From Acidobacteriota bacterium (GTDB lineage: Bacteria; Acidobacteriota; Aminicenantia; Aminicenantales; UBA4085): a stretch of 40,789 nt of DNA. This document shows, piece by piece, positions 24,452 through 32,482 of the stretch. Position 1 is the first letter of the stretch, and each line of letters opens with the position of its first letter. The notes beneath the pieces are model-generated. The model saw nothing but the letters and a program-made list of their open reading frames with translations. It did no database searches and was not told where the DNA came from. Where the stretch lies: positions 1-40,789 of the forward strand of contig JAQULS010000006.1 in the NCBI GenBank assembly GCA_028749235.1, written 5' to 3'. The position numbers and the translations under genes were made by a program.

Positions 24452-25090
24452 CTAGATCCTGACGAATATTCCTCCCTCCGCGTGGAGCGTCTTGATCGAT
24501 CCGGGATCGGCGAAGATGAACTCATACCGGGCTTCGGCCCGGAGCCCGAAATGAAGCCCCAGGGCCAGCTTGAGGCCGCCGCCGGCCTCAACCAGCGGCC
24601 GGATCATTTGGTCGGGCTTCTCGAATTCGACGGCGTAGCCGTAAGCCGTGACGCCCGACTGGGCATCACCGGACAGCATGTCCAGCCCGCCACCGCCCAG
24701 GATGTAGAGCCGGACCGGGCCCAGCGGAAGCGCGAAAACGGCCCGCAGCACCGCGGAGAAATGGGCCAACGTCTTGAAGGAAACGGTATCCTCGTCCGAA
24801 GGATCGGTCAGGACGACGTCCGCCCCCGTTTGATAGCGGAGGCCGGCTTCCAGCCCGAAGTGCCGCCCCAGCGACAATCCCAGCAGCCCGCCGAAGGAGG
24901 CCGCGCCATATTTCGGCGTCGTCGGAAAGTCGTTCACCCCGGCCGCATAGTCCGCGGCGTCGCCGAACGCCCCGACGCGGGCGATTCCCCCCAACAGCGA
25001 AATCTCAAACCGGGGGAGCTGGCCGAAGCTCATCCCGGCCAGAAGCACGAGCCCGAGGCCCGCCGTCAGGATCTTGAAAAGGGCTCTCAT
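24452..25090 (-). CDS. Outer-membrane beta-barrel protein
   Basis: A 212-residue exported protein with a signal peptide (MRALFKILTAGLGLVLLAGMSFGQ) and alternating hydrophobic strands with frequent Gly and aromatic residues (FEISLLGGIARVG, LSLGRHFGLEAGLRYQ, VRLYILGGGGLDML, LHFGLRAEARYEFIF), ending in EGGIFVRI. This is the OmpA/OprF-like small barrel type, with about eight strands. Ligand and role are unknown. ATG 25090 is favoured over 25096 because GGAGGG then sits 6 nt upstream. It lies 19 bp after the propeller gene in the same direction and is probably co-transcribed. Confidence 0.75.
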   Translation of the reverse strand: MRALFKILTAGLGLVLLAGMSFGQLPRFEISLLGGIARVGAFGDAADYAAGVNDFPTTPKYGAASFGGLLGLSLGRHFGLEAGLRYQTGADVVLTDPSDEDTVSFKTLAHFSAVLRAVFALPLGPVRLYILGGGGLDMLSGDAQSGVTAYGYAVEFEKPDQMIRPLVEAGGGLKLALGLHFGLRAEARYEFIFADPGSIKTLHAEGGIFVRI

Positions 25091-25109
25091 GATCATCCCT
25101 CCCGCCCCC

Positions 25110-26444
25110 TCAGCGGAGGCTCCCCTTCTTGCCCGATTCGCAGATGAAGCGGGTGTTCAAGGACTGGTTGATCTGCGTGCCGGCGGAAGTCGAGGCGGTG
25201 ATGGACGGCACGGAAGTGGCCAGCGAGGCCGTGACGCCCGCAACGGAGGTCGACCGCGCGGCCGCCGACGATGTTCCGATGTAATATCCGCTCGACGGGC
25301 AGCCGGCGTCGAGCGTCCCGTCGGGGAAGAGCCGCAGGACGATGTTGTCCATCTGGCCGTATCCGACGGATTGGCCGCTGGCGCCGATGAGGACGCCCTC
25401 ATCCATCGTCGGCCGGATCGAGTCTCCCCAATCGGCCGCCGTTCCGGCCCCGAAAGTCTTCTGCCAGAGGATATTGCCGGACGCATCCAGCGAAAGGGCC
25501 CAGACGTCGCCGGCGCCGGTGCCGAAGCTGGACGTCATCCCGGACACGAGCAGGTTCCCGTCGGGCGTGAGGTAGACGTCCGTGCCTTGGTCGCTCTCCG
25601 ATGCGCCGTAGGTCTTTTGCCACAGGACGGCCCCCGAGGAGGAGAGCTTCAGGAGCCAGACATCGGAGCCTCCGAGGCCGAACGATTCGGTCCTGCCGAC
25701 GACATAATAGCCGCCGTCCGGCGCGGCGCGGACGGCCTTGATCTCGTCGTAATCCGCCCCGCCGTAGGTCTTGGCCCATTGCAGGGCGCCGACCGAGTCG
25801 ACCCGGACGACCATGTAGTCCATCTCGCCGGCGCTGAAATCGTTCGACCGGACGGCGAGAACGTATCCTCCGTCCTCGGTCTGGTCGATTCCGATCAACA
25901 CGTCATAGTCGGCGGCCCCGTAGCGCCTCTGCCATTGGATCGCGCCTCCGGAATCGATCTTGACCAGGACGACTTCCCAGCCTACGCTCGAGAGGAACTG
26001 CCCGCCGCCCAGAATCCAGCCTCCATCGCTGACGGCTTTCAGGGCGGTCCCCCCCACCGCATTGGGCGTCGAGGAATAACGCCTCTGCCAGACGATGGAA
26101 CCGTCGGCGTCGAGCTTGAGGAACCAGAAGCCGCTGGACAGAACGGCGAAGCCGCCGTCCGAGGCCGGCTCGAACCCGACCATCTTGTTGTTCTCGTCCA
26201 AGAAGTACTTCTTCTGCCAGCGGACCTCTCCCGACGGGCTCATCCGGCTCAGCCAGAGATAGACGGGCAGGCCGCTGAGAATCTGGGTATCCCCGCCGAC
26301 GATGATGTCCCGATTGGCCAGCTCCCAGGCCGAATGGACGTAATCGTGGTAGGGGCCGCCGAAGACGCGGGCCCAGCGGGCGAACAGCAGCCCCCCGGAC
26401 GCCGTCAAGGCCAAGACAACGACATAGATCCACGCTTTTTTCAT
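25110..26444 (-). CDS. Exported WQ-repeat beta-propeller-like protein
   Basis: 444 residues. A signal or anchor (MKKAWIYVVVLALTASGGLLFA) is followed by about seven repeats of roughly 50 residues. The recurring core is DxxGxxxWQ(K/R)xYG followed by DGGYxxxG, for example GEVRWQKKY, GSIVWQRRY, GAIQWQRRYGAADYD, GALQWAKTYGGADYD, GAVLWQKTYGASESD and GNILWQKTFGAG. The pattern predicts a beta-propeller at the cell surface or in the periplasm. The last 60 residues are Ser/Thr/Ala/Val-rich (SVAGVTASLATSVPSITAST) and end in a basic tail. No enzymatic motif is visible. ATG 26444 has GGGGAGGA upstream. Confidence 0.78.
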   Translation of the reverse strand: MKKAWIYVVVLALTASGGLLFARWARVFGGPYHDYVHSAWELANRDIIVGGDTQILSGLPVYLWLSRMSPSGEVRWQKKYFLDENNKMVGFEPASDGGFAVLSSGFWFLKLDADGSIVWQRRYSSTPNAVGGTALKAVSDGGWILGGGQFLSSVGWEVVLVKIDSGGAIQWQRRYGAADYDVLIGIDQTEDGGYVLAVRSNDFSAGEMDYMVVRVDSVGALQWAKTYGGADYDEIKAVRAAPDGGYYVVGRTESFGLGGSDVWLLKLSSSGAVLWQKTYGASESDQGTDVYLTPDGNLLVSGMTSSFGTGAGDVWALSLDASGNILWQKTFGAGTAADWGDSIRPTMDEGVLIGASGQSVGYGQMDNIVLRLFPDGTLDAGCPSSGYYIGTSSAAARSTSVAGVTASLATSVPSITASTSAGTQINQSLNTRFICESGKKGSLR

Positions 26445-26472
26445 GGTGTCCTCCCCAACCGTCCGTGGCCCT

Positions 26473-26501
26473 ATTATTCCACGGCGCGAGCGCCGCCGCA
26501 A
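26473..26501 (-). promoter_or_regulatory. Possible promoter of the propeller-barrel gene pair
   Basis: Minus strand: -35 TTGCGG (26496-26501), 17-nt spacer, -10 AATAAT (26473-26478), 28 nt before the propeller ATG. Confidence 0.35.
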
Positions 26502-26540
26502 GCGGGCGCGCGGGACGGGGGGAGGATCGGCCGCGGGACG

Positions 26541-28013
26541 TCAGCCTTCGGCGTTCTCCTTGACCGGCTTGGCCAGCGCCCGCCAGATGAAGAAGACCGG
26601 AACCCCCAGCAGCACGATGCCCAGCCCGGGCAGGGTGTATCCGGGCTTGAAGATCAACAGGTCGACGGCGATGGCCAGGGCGACCAGGACATAGAGCGCC
26701 GGCACGACGGGGTAGCCGAAGGCCTTGTAGGGCCGCTCGGCGTCCGGCTTCTTGCGGCGCAGGATGAAGATGCCGGAGACGGTCAGGGCGAAAAAGATCA
26801 ACACGGCGAAGACGACGTAGTCGAGGAGCTGATTGTAAGTGCCGGACAGGCACAGCGCCGAGGCCCACACGCCCTGGACGACGAGGGCGACGCCGGGGAC
26901 GGACTTCTTGCTGAGAGCGCCGGCCTTCTTGAAGAACAGGCCGTCGCGGGACATGACATAGTAAACCCGGGCCCCGGCCAGGATCAGGCCGTTGTTACAG
27001 CCGAAGGTCGAGATCATGATCAGGACGGCCATGATCGAGGCGGCCGGCCCGCCGAACATGACCTGGGCGGCGGCGGTGCCGACCCGGTCGCTCATGGCGA
27101 ACTGGATGCCCCGGCCGGCCACGCCCGCGGCCTCGGGCGACCCGACCACGGGCAGGATCAGGATGTAGGCGAGGTTGGCCAGGACATAGAGCACGCACAC
27201 CGTGGCGGTGCCGATGAGCAGGCTCATGGGGATGGTCTTGCGGGGATTCTTGATTTCGCCCGCGGCGTAGGTGATGCCGTACCAGGCGTCGCTGGAGAAA
27301 AGCGAGCCGACCATGGCCGCGCCGATGGCGGCCAGCAGCATCAGCCCGGACAGCGGCGTCACCCCGCTCACCGCTCCGCCGGCCAGGTGGGTCCAGCTCC
27401 CCTTCCAGAAGGCGGCGAAGTTGGCCTTGATGGCCGGGGTGTTCGCGCCCAGGATGATGCCCAGGCCGATGAACCCGATCAGGGTGGCGATCTTGACCAC
27501 GGTGAAGGAGTTCTGCACCCGCTTGCCGGTCCGCACCCCGCGCAGATTGACCCAGGTCAGGACGGCGATGGAGGCGATCGCCAGGATCTGGGCGGCCGAG
27601 ATCTTGAGCCCGAACAGGGTGAGCAGGATATTCGTCTCCCCCACGGCGGGGAAGAGAACGCCGCTGAACTTGGCGAAGGCCACGGCCACGGCCGCGATGG
27701 TGCCGGTCTGGATGACCAGGAACAGCGTCCAGCCGAAGAGAAAGGCGATGAGCGGCGAGTAGGCTTCCCGCAGGTAGACGTAGATGCCTCCGGCGTGGGG
27801 CATCATCCCGGCCAGCTCGCCGTAGCTCAAGGCTCCGATCAGGGTGACCAGGCCGGTGATGACCCAGACCAGGATGAGCAGTCCGGGCGAGCCGACGGTG
27901 CGGGCGATGTCGGCACTGACGATGAAGATGCCCGACCCGATCATCGAGCCGATGATGATCATGGTCGAGTCGAAGAGGTTGAGGTCGCGCTTGAATTCGC
28001 GCTGTTCGGACAT
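26541..28013 (-). CDS. APC-superfamily amino acid permease
   Basis: 490 residues with about twelve to thirteen membrane helices. It has the APC helix 1 motif STMIIIGSMIGSGIFIV, followed by LSYGELAGMMPHAGGIYVYLREAYSPLIAFLFGW and SDAWYGITYAAGEIKNPRKTIPMSLLIGT, both strongly conserved in amino acid permeases of the LAT/AGT-like branch. It imports or exchanges amino acids at the inner membrane. The substrate cannot be fixed from sequence. AAGGAGG lies 6 nt before the ATG. A second APC permease (29387-30733) is nearby but only distantly similar, so this is not a recent duplication. Confidence 0.92.
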   Translation of the reverse strand: MSEQREFKRDLNLFDSTMIIIGSMIGSGIFIVSADIARTVGSPGLLILVWVITGLVTLIGALSYGELAGMMPHAGGIYVYLREAYSPLIAFLFGWTLFLVIQTGTIAAVAVAFAKFSGVLFPAVGETNILLTLFGLKISAAQILAIASIAVLTWVNLRGVRTGKRVQNSFTVVKIATLIGFIGLGIILGANTPAIKANFAAFWKGSWTHLAGGAVSGVTPLSGLMLLAAIGAAMVGSLFSSDAWYGITYAAGEIKNPRKTIPMSLLIGTATVCVLYVLANLAYILILPVVGSPEAAGVAGRGIQFAMSDRVGTAAAQVMFGGPAASIMAVLIMISTFGCNNGLILAGARVYYVMSRDGLFFKKAGALSKKSVPGVALVVQGVWASALCLSGTYNQLLDYVVFAVLIFFALTVSGIFILRRKKPDAERPYKAFGYPVVPALYVLVALAIAVDLLIFKPGYTLPGLGIVLLGVPVFFIWRALAKPVKENAEG

Positions 28014-28116
28014 GCGGTCCTCCTTGCCCGGCGGGGCCGGCTCCGGTCCGGACCTCCGCCCCGAGGCGGCAAATCCCCGCTAATGTATGCGACCGGCCGG
28101 CTAAATGCAACCTCCC

Positions 28117-28187
28117 AAAGGGGTACAGTTACCGAGTTCCCCCGGGAAAATATGCGCGAGCCGGGAAAAGGTAACTGTACCCCTTTT
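28117..28187. repeat. REP-like inverted pair (copies C and D)
   Basis: AAAGGGGTACAGTTACC (28117-28133) and its exact complement (28170-28186) enclose a 36-nt loop. Both arms carry the core shared with 8003-8029 and 29337-29352. The unit lies between the divergent starts of the APC permease and the YdeI-like gene. Confidence 0.8.
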
Positions 28188-28188
28188 A

Positions 28189-28218
28189 TTGACAGACCCC
28201 GCGGACCGCGGCTAAGAT
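28189..28218 (+). promoter_or_regulatory. Promoter of the YdeI-like gene, possibly leaderless
   Basis: Perfect -35 TTGACA (28189-28194), 18-nt spacer, -10 TAAGAT (28213-28218). The ATG follows 7 nt after the -10 and no Shine-Dalgarno is present. The -35 starts one base after the REP-like repeat. Confidence 0.5.
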
Positions 28219-28225
28219 TCATTCC

Positions 28226-28822
28226 ATGGAACCCCGCCTTTTCCGGACGGCCGCCGCATGGCGGGACTGGCTGTCCCGCAACGGCGCCACGGCAAGAGAG
28301 ATCTGGCTGGCCTACTATAAGAAGGGCTCGGGCAAGACGTCCGTCACCTACAAGGAGGCGCTGGACGAAGCCCTCTGCCACGGCTGGATCGATTCGACGG
28401 TCCGCAGCCTCGACGCCGAGCGCTACATGCAGCGCTGGACGCCGCGCAATCCGAACAGCATCTGGTCCGCCGTCAACAAGTCCCGGATCCGGGAACTCGA
28501 GGCCGCTGGCCGCATGGCCTCTCCCGGGCGGGCGGCCGTCCGGCGGGCCAAAGCCAATGGTTCTTGGAACAAGCTCAATGACATCGAGATAATCGCGCGC
28601 GGCGGCGGTCCGCCTCCCGACGTGCTGGCCGCGATCTCCGCCCGGCCGGGATTGGGCCCGAAATTCGAAGCCCTCTCGGTCTCCAGGAAAAAGATGCTCG
28701 CCTATTGGGTGGCCTCGGCCAAGCGGCTCGAGACGCGAGCCCGCCGCATTTCCCAAATGGAAGAGCTGATCGAGACCAACGGCACGCCCGGCTTCGTCGC
28801 CATAAAAAAGGGAAATGAATAG
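28226..28822 (+). CDS. YdeI/OmpD-associated (bacteriocin-protection-like) protein
   Basis: 198 residues of the YdeI/OmdA family. [80 protein letters not shown] is its conserved N-terminal half, and the C-terminal helices ([20 protein letters not shown]...[22 protein letters not shown]) are the usual second half. The protein is soluble and its biochemical role is unknown; members have been linked to bacteriocin or stress tolerance. ATG 28226 is the first in frame. Its stop lies 10 nt before the start of the zinc-ribbon/YbjQ-like gene, so the two are probably one operon. Confidence 0.88.
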   Translation: MEPRLFRTAAAWRDWLSRNGATAREIWLAYYKKGSGKTSVTYKEALDEALCHGWIDSTVRSLDAERYMQRWTPRNPNSIWSAVNKSRIRELEAAGRMASPGRAAVRRAKANGSWNKLNDIEIIARGGGPPPDVLAAISARPGLGPKFEALSVSRKKMLAYWVASAKRLETRARRISQMEELIETNGTPGFVAIKKGNE

Positions 28823-28832
28823 GAGAACGACC

Positions 28833-29288
28833 ATGCGATGCCATCGCTGCAACAAGGACTTTCCGTCGATCTACTACTTCCAGGCTCCCGGCTTGTGCAA
28901 CGAGTGCTTCGACCGGCTGTCGGACGATGAGAAGACGGCCGCCCGCCGGCCGGCCGCCATTCACGCCCTGACCACGACCGCCTTCACGATCGACGGCTAC
29001 AAGATCGTCAAATCGCTGGGGATCGTGCGGGGCATCACCGTGCGCTCGCGCTCGCTCTTCGGAACGATCGGGGCGTCCCTGCAGACGATCGTCGGCGGGA
29101 ACATCGCCCTTTTCACCGACCTCTGCGAACAGACGCGCGAAGAGGCCTTTGAGATGATGCTCGCCCACGCCCAGGAGCGCGGAGGCAACGCCGTGATCGG
29201 CATCCGCTATGACGCCACCGAGGTCATGCAGGGCGTCAACGAGGTGATCTGCTACGGCACGGCCGTCATCGTCGAGCCGGCCGGCTGA
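28833..29288 (+). CDS. Zinc-ribbon protein with YbjQ-type (heavy-metal-binding) domain
   Basis: 151 residues. An N-terminal zinc ribbon has two CxxC pairs ([10 protein letters not shown] and [10 protein letters not shown]). It is joined to a YbjQ/UPF0145 domain ([26 protein letters not shown], then [45 protein letters not shown]). YbjQ domains form pentameric rings and are annotated as putative heavy-metal-binding, but no function is proven. ATG 28833 is chosen because AGGAGA lies 6-7 nt upstream; ATG 28815 overlaps the preceding gene and lacks a site. Confidence 0.85.
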   Translation: MRCHRCNKDFPSIYYFQAPGLCNECFDRLSDDEKTAARRPAAIHALTTTAFTIDGYKIVKSLGIVRGITVRSRSLFGTIGASLQTIVGGNIALFTDLCEQTREEAFEMMLAHAQERGGNAVIGIRYDATEVMQGVNEVICYGTAVIVEPAG

Positions 29289-29295
29289 CGGAAAA

Positions 29296-29352
29296 ACGCA
29301 ATTCCCCGATTCGAAGGCCGCCCTAAACAGGGAATTGCGTATACTGTCCCCC
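29296..29352 (+). repeat. REP-like element (copy B) with 11-bp hairpin
   Basis: ACGCAATTCCC (29296-29306) pairs perfectly with GGGAATTGCGT (29330-29340). The second arm runs into GCGTATACTGTCCCCC (29337-29352), the core shared with the copies at 8.0 and 28.1 kb. It sits just after the YbjQ-like gene and may end its transcript, though no U-tract follows. Confidence 0.75.
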
Positions 29353-29386
29353 TGTTCTTTGTTAGAATGCGCCGGGAGGCTCGCCG

Positions 29387-30733
29387 ATGAGCAAGCTCGA
29401 AGGAAAACTCTCGCTCTACGGATTGACCATGGTCGCCATCGGGGCCTGCATCGGCTCCGGGATCTTCTTGAGTCCGTCGCTCGTGGCGGGCTATCTCTCC
29501 TCGCCCCTCCTCATTCTCATCGTCTGGGGCTTGGGCCTTCTGCACGCCCTGACCGGATCGCTGACCTTCGCCGAACTGGGCGCCATGCTGCCCAAGGCCG
29601 GCGGACAGTACGCCTATCTCAAGGAGATCTACGGCCCGCTCATCGCCTTCCTCTACGCCTGGGTCACCCTGGTGGTCATCAACGGCTCGGGCATCGCCGC
29701 CTTGAGCCTGACCTTCGCCAAGTACGCGGCCTTCATCGTCCCCCTCTCCGCGACCGGAACGCTCGTCCTGGGCGCCGTGGTCATCGCCGTCATGGCCGCC
29801 GTCAACATCGTCGGGACGAAATTCTCCGATCTGTCGGCCAAGATCTTCACCGGCCTCAAGCTGGGCGGGCTGGCCTTGATCATCGGGGTCGGAGTCATCC
29901 TGGGGTCCCCGGCCCGGACCGGCCTCAAGCTCGGCCTGCAGTCCGTCTCCACGACCGATCCCGGGATCGGCTGGGCGGGAGCCTTCGGCCTGGCTTTCGT
30001 CGGCGTCTACTTCTCGGTCGGCGGCTGGCAGCACGCCTCCTACCTGGCCGGCGAGGCCCGCAACCCGCGCCGCACCGTTCCCCTGGCCATGATCCTGGGG
30101 GCCATCGTCGTCGGGCTGGTCTACTGGCTGGCCAACCTGGGGTACATGTTCCTCCTGCCCGTGAACCGGATCGCCGCCTCCGGCGGAGTCGCCGCCGAGG
30201 CCCTGCAGACCGTCCTGCCGTTCGGCGCCGTCCTGATCTCGATCATGATCGCCCTCTCGGCCCTGGGGACGGTCGGCATCTACACCTATTCCGTGCCGCG
30301 GATTTTCTACGCCCTGGCCGACGACGGCCTGTTCTACCCGGCCTTCGCCCGCGTCCACAAGCGCTTCAAGACGCCGGCCAACGCCATTCTCCTGCAGTCG
30401 GGATGGGCCATCGTGCTCCTGTTCGTCTGGAACACCTTCGCCAACATCATCACCTACCTCGTCTTCATGGACGGGATCTTCATGTTGCTGACGGGTGTCG
30501 GAATCATGAAGCTGCGCCGGACGCGGCCGAACGCCGAGCGGCCTTACCGCACCCTGGGCTATCCGATCACCCCCATCCTATTCATCCTGATGTCGGCGTT
30601 TTTCATCATCGCCACCCTGCTTGAGAAGCCCGTCCAGGCCATAGCCGCTTCGGCGGCCTGCCTGTTGGGGTTGCCGTTCTACTTTTATTTCCGGGCCAAA
30701 AAGAGGGCGGCGGAGACCGCGCCCGCCGACTGA
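29387..30733 (+). CDS. APC-superfamily amino acid permease
   Basis: 448 residues with about twelve membrane helices. The helix 1 motif TMVAIGACIGSGIFLSPSLVAG is followed by LTFAELGAMLPKAGGQYAYLKEIYGPLIAFLYAW and GGWQHASYLAGEARNPRRTVPLAMILG, the signatures of LAT/AGT-type amino acid transporters. It imports or exchanges amino acids across the inner membrane; specificity is unknown. GGAGG lies 8 nt before the ATG. The 102 bp to the end of the convergent kdpD-like gene hold no U-tract terminator that I can support. Confidence 0.9.
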   Translation: MSKLEGKLSLYGLTMVAIGACIGSGIFLSPSLVAGYLSSPLLILIVWGLGLLHALTGSLTFAELGAMLPKAGGQYAYLKEIYGPLIAFLYAWVTLVVINGSGIAALSLTFAKYAAFIVPLSATGTLVLGAVVIAVMAAVNIVGTKFSDLSAKIFTGLKLGGLALIIGVGVILGSPARTGLKLGLQSVSTTDPGIGWAGAFGLAFVGVYFSVGGWQHASYLAGEARNPRRTVPLAMILGAIVVGLVYWLANLGYMFLLPVNRIAASGGVAAEALQTVLPFGAVLISIMIALSALGTVGIYTYSVPRIFYALADDGLFYPAFARVHKRFKTPANAILLQSGWAIVLLFVWNTFANIITYLVFMDGIFMLLTGVGIMKLRRTRPNAERPYRTLGYPITPILFILMSAFFIIATLLEKPVQAIAASAACLLGLPFYFYFRAKKRAAETAPAD

Positions 30734-30835
30734 ACCTGAAGATCCGGGACGTCCCGTTCTCCGGATCGAAAAAAACGACGGCTTCTTCTCAATCACAATC
30801 CCGGGCCGGATCCGGGCGCCGGACGCGGCGCGCCG

Positions 30836-32482
30836 CTAGGACCCAAGAAGGGAGGCGCGAACCCGGCCGACGAGTTCGGAAGCGTCCGAAGCCGCCGCCA
30901 GACCGTGCAGAAAGGCGTCGTCGCGAGCCGCCGAGCCCAGTTCGGCCAACAACCGGACGTGGCAATCCTCCGGTTGGGCGGGCGACAGCAGGAGGAAGAC
31001 GACCCGAACCGTCCGTCCGGTCTCGGGCTCGTGAATTCCGCGCGAAGCGGAGGCGACGGCCAGGATCGGCTCGTCCAGACCCTCGATCCTGGCGTGAGGC
31101 AGGGCCAAATCCTCGGCCAGGTAGGTGGATCCTTGGGCTTCCCGCGACCGAAGGATGTCCCAGACCCGGGCCTCGTCTACGTCGCCGCGGCCGGCCAGGG
31201 CCCGCTTGAGGAGATCGCGGTACGCCTCTTCCTTGGCCATCGATTCCCGCCAGACGACGGCCCGGATCGAAGCCTGCTCGAAAGCCGACTTAGCCGCCGG
31301 GCGAGCGTCTTCCATCGCCTCCCTCACTAACGGCCCGCTTTCCGCGCCAGCCGCTTTGACCTGATTGTCGGGCACCACCACCGCCAGTCCCCGCGCTTTC
31401 TGGATCAGGCGCTCGGCGACGTCGCGGCGGCCGAACAGACGTCTTAACCCGGAGACCGGATGCGGCCGGCCGATAACGACGTGGCCGATCCGGTATTCCC
31501 GGGCGAAGCGGAGGATGGTATCCACGACATCCTCGCCCTTGTAGGTGAAGACCGTCGCGCCCAAGCGGCGGGCCAGGGCCAGTGTATTGGAGAGGATCCG
31601 CTGTGTCTGGGCGTCGATGACTTCCGGATTTTCGTGCGGCGTTTGGACGTAGAGCGCGTACCAATTGCGGTTCAGGCGCCCGGCCAGGCGCGATCCGTAC
31701 CGCAACAGAGCCTCGCTGTTCGGCCCCCGCGAGCCCAGACAGACCAGGACTTGGTCCAATCCCGACCTCGATTCCTCGTGGCCCGGATCGCGGCGCCGGA
31801 CGTCGATCTGGGAGGCCAGCTCGCGCAGGGTCAACTCGCGCAGCTGCTCCAGGTTTTCGGCCCGGAAGAAGGAAGCCAGAGCCGAGGAGATCCGCTCGCG
31901 CGGATAGATTTTGCCTTCGCCCAACCGTTTGAGCAGGTCCTCGGTCGTCACGTCGACGTTGACGATCTGATCGGCGTCGAGGACGATCTTGTCGGGCACC
32001 CGCTCCCGGACCTTGACTCCGACCGCTCCCTCGACCGTGTCGTAGAGACTTTCCAGATGCTGGATATTGAGAGTGGAGATGACGTGGATGCCGGCCTCGA
32101 GGATCTCCTCGACGTCCTGGTAACGCTTCTCGTTGCGCCCGCCGGGGACATTGGTATGGGCCAGCTCATCCACCAAGACGACGGCGGGCCGCCGGGCCAG
32201 GACCGCGGCCAAGTCCATCTCTTCAAGATCGACGCCCCGATAGGAAGCCTTGCGCCGGGGCACGGCCTCCAGGCCGGCGGTTAAAGCTTGCGTCTCGGCC
32301 CGGCCGTGGGGCTCGATGTAGCCAATGACGACGTCGATGCCCTCGGCGGCCAGGCGATGGCCGTCCTGCAGCATTTGGAAGGTCTTGCCCACCCCGGCGC
32401 AATAGCCGAGGTAGATCTTGAGCTTCCCCCGCTGGGATCTCCGGATCAGGCGTAAAAAGCTATCGGCTCGATTTCCGATCAT
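30836..32482 (-). CDS. kdpD: Short KdpD-like sensor: KdpD N-domain + USP domain + PTS EIIA domain (no kinase)
   Basis: 548 residues in three parts. Residues 18-230 are the KdpD N-terminal ATP-binding domain, with Walker A GYCAGVGKT (26-34), Walker B LVDELAHTNVPGGRNEKRYQDVEEIL and STLNIQHLESL. Residues 242-372 form the USP-like domain (VLVCLGSRGPNSEALLRYGSRLA...HVVIGRPHPVSGLRRLFGRRDVAERLI). Residues 400-548 match the fructose/PtsN-type EIIA domain: TYLAEDLALPHARIEGLDEPILAV, with the phospho-accepting His463, then VVFLLLSPAQPEDCHVRLLAELG. The four membrane helices, GAF and histidine-kinase half of normal KdpD (about 890 residues) are absent. GAGGAGG precedes the ATG, which overlaps the kdpC stop (ATGA). 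Last gene of the kdp operon; it probably senses K+, ATP or PTS state and acts on the separate kinase or on KdpFABC (inference). Confidence 0.9.
   Translation of the reverse strand: MIGNRADSFLRLIRRSQRGKLKIYLGYCAGVGKTFQMLQDGHRLAAEGIDVVIGYIEPHGRAETQALTAGLEAVPRRKASYRGVDLEEMDLAAVLARRPAVVLVDELAHTNVPGGRNEKRYQDVEEILEAGIHVISTLNIQHLESLYDTVEGAVGVKVRERVPDKIVLDADQIVNVDVTTEDLLKRLGEGKIYPRERISSALASFFRAENLEQLRELTLRELASQIDVRRRDPGHEESRSGLDQVLVCLGSRGPNSEALLRYGSRLAGRLNRNWYALYVQTPHENPEVIDAQTQRILSNTLALARRLGATVFTYKGEDVVDTILRFAREYRIGHVVIGRPHPVSGLRRLFGRRDVAERLIQKARGLAVVVPDNQVKAAGAESGPLVREAMEDARPAAKSAFEQASIRAVVWRESMAKEEAYRDLLKRALAGRGDVDEARVWDILRSREAQGSTYLAEDLALPHARIEGLDEPILAVASASRGIHEPETGRTVRVVFLLLSPAQPEDCHVRLLAELGSAARDDAFLHGLAAASDASELVGRVRASLLGS

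Noticed and set aside
25074-28592. A 1172-codon plus-strand open frame
   Set aside because: It is antisense to the barrel, propeller and APC genes, has the Asp/Arg/Gly/Gln-rich composition of GC-rich shadow frames, and matches no family.
26541-30733. Recent duplication of the two APC permeases
   Set aside because: They share only family motifs, differ in length (490 and 448 residues) and lie on opposite strands.
30745-30775. GATCCGG / CCGGATC hairpin followed by a run of A as a terminator
   Set aside because: The A-run follows the stem on the plus strand, so neither strand would produce a stem followed by U's.
30836-32482. kdpD as a frameshifted or truncated pseudogene
   Set aside because: The frame is intact, and a recognisable EIIA domain with its active histidine fills the C-terminus, so it is a fusion rather than a broken gene.
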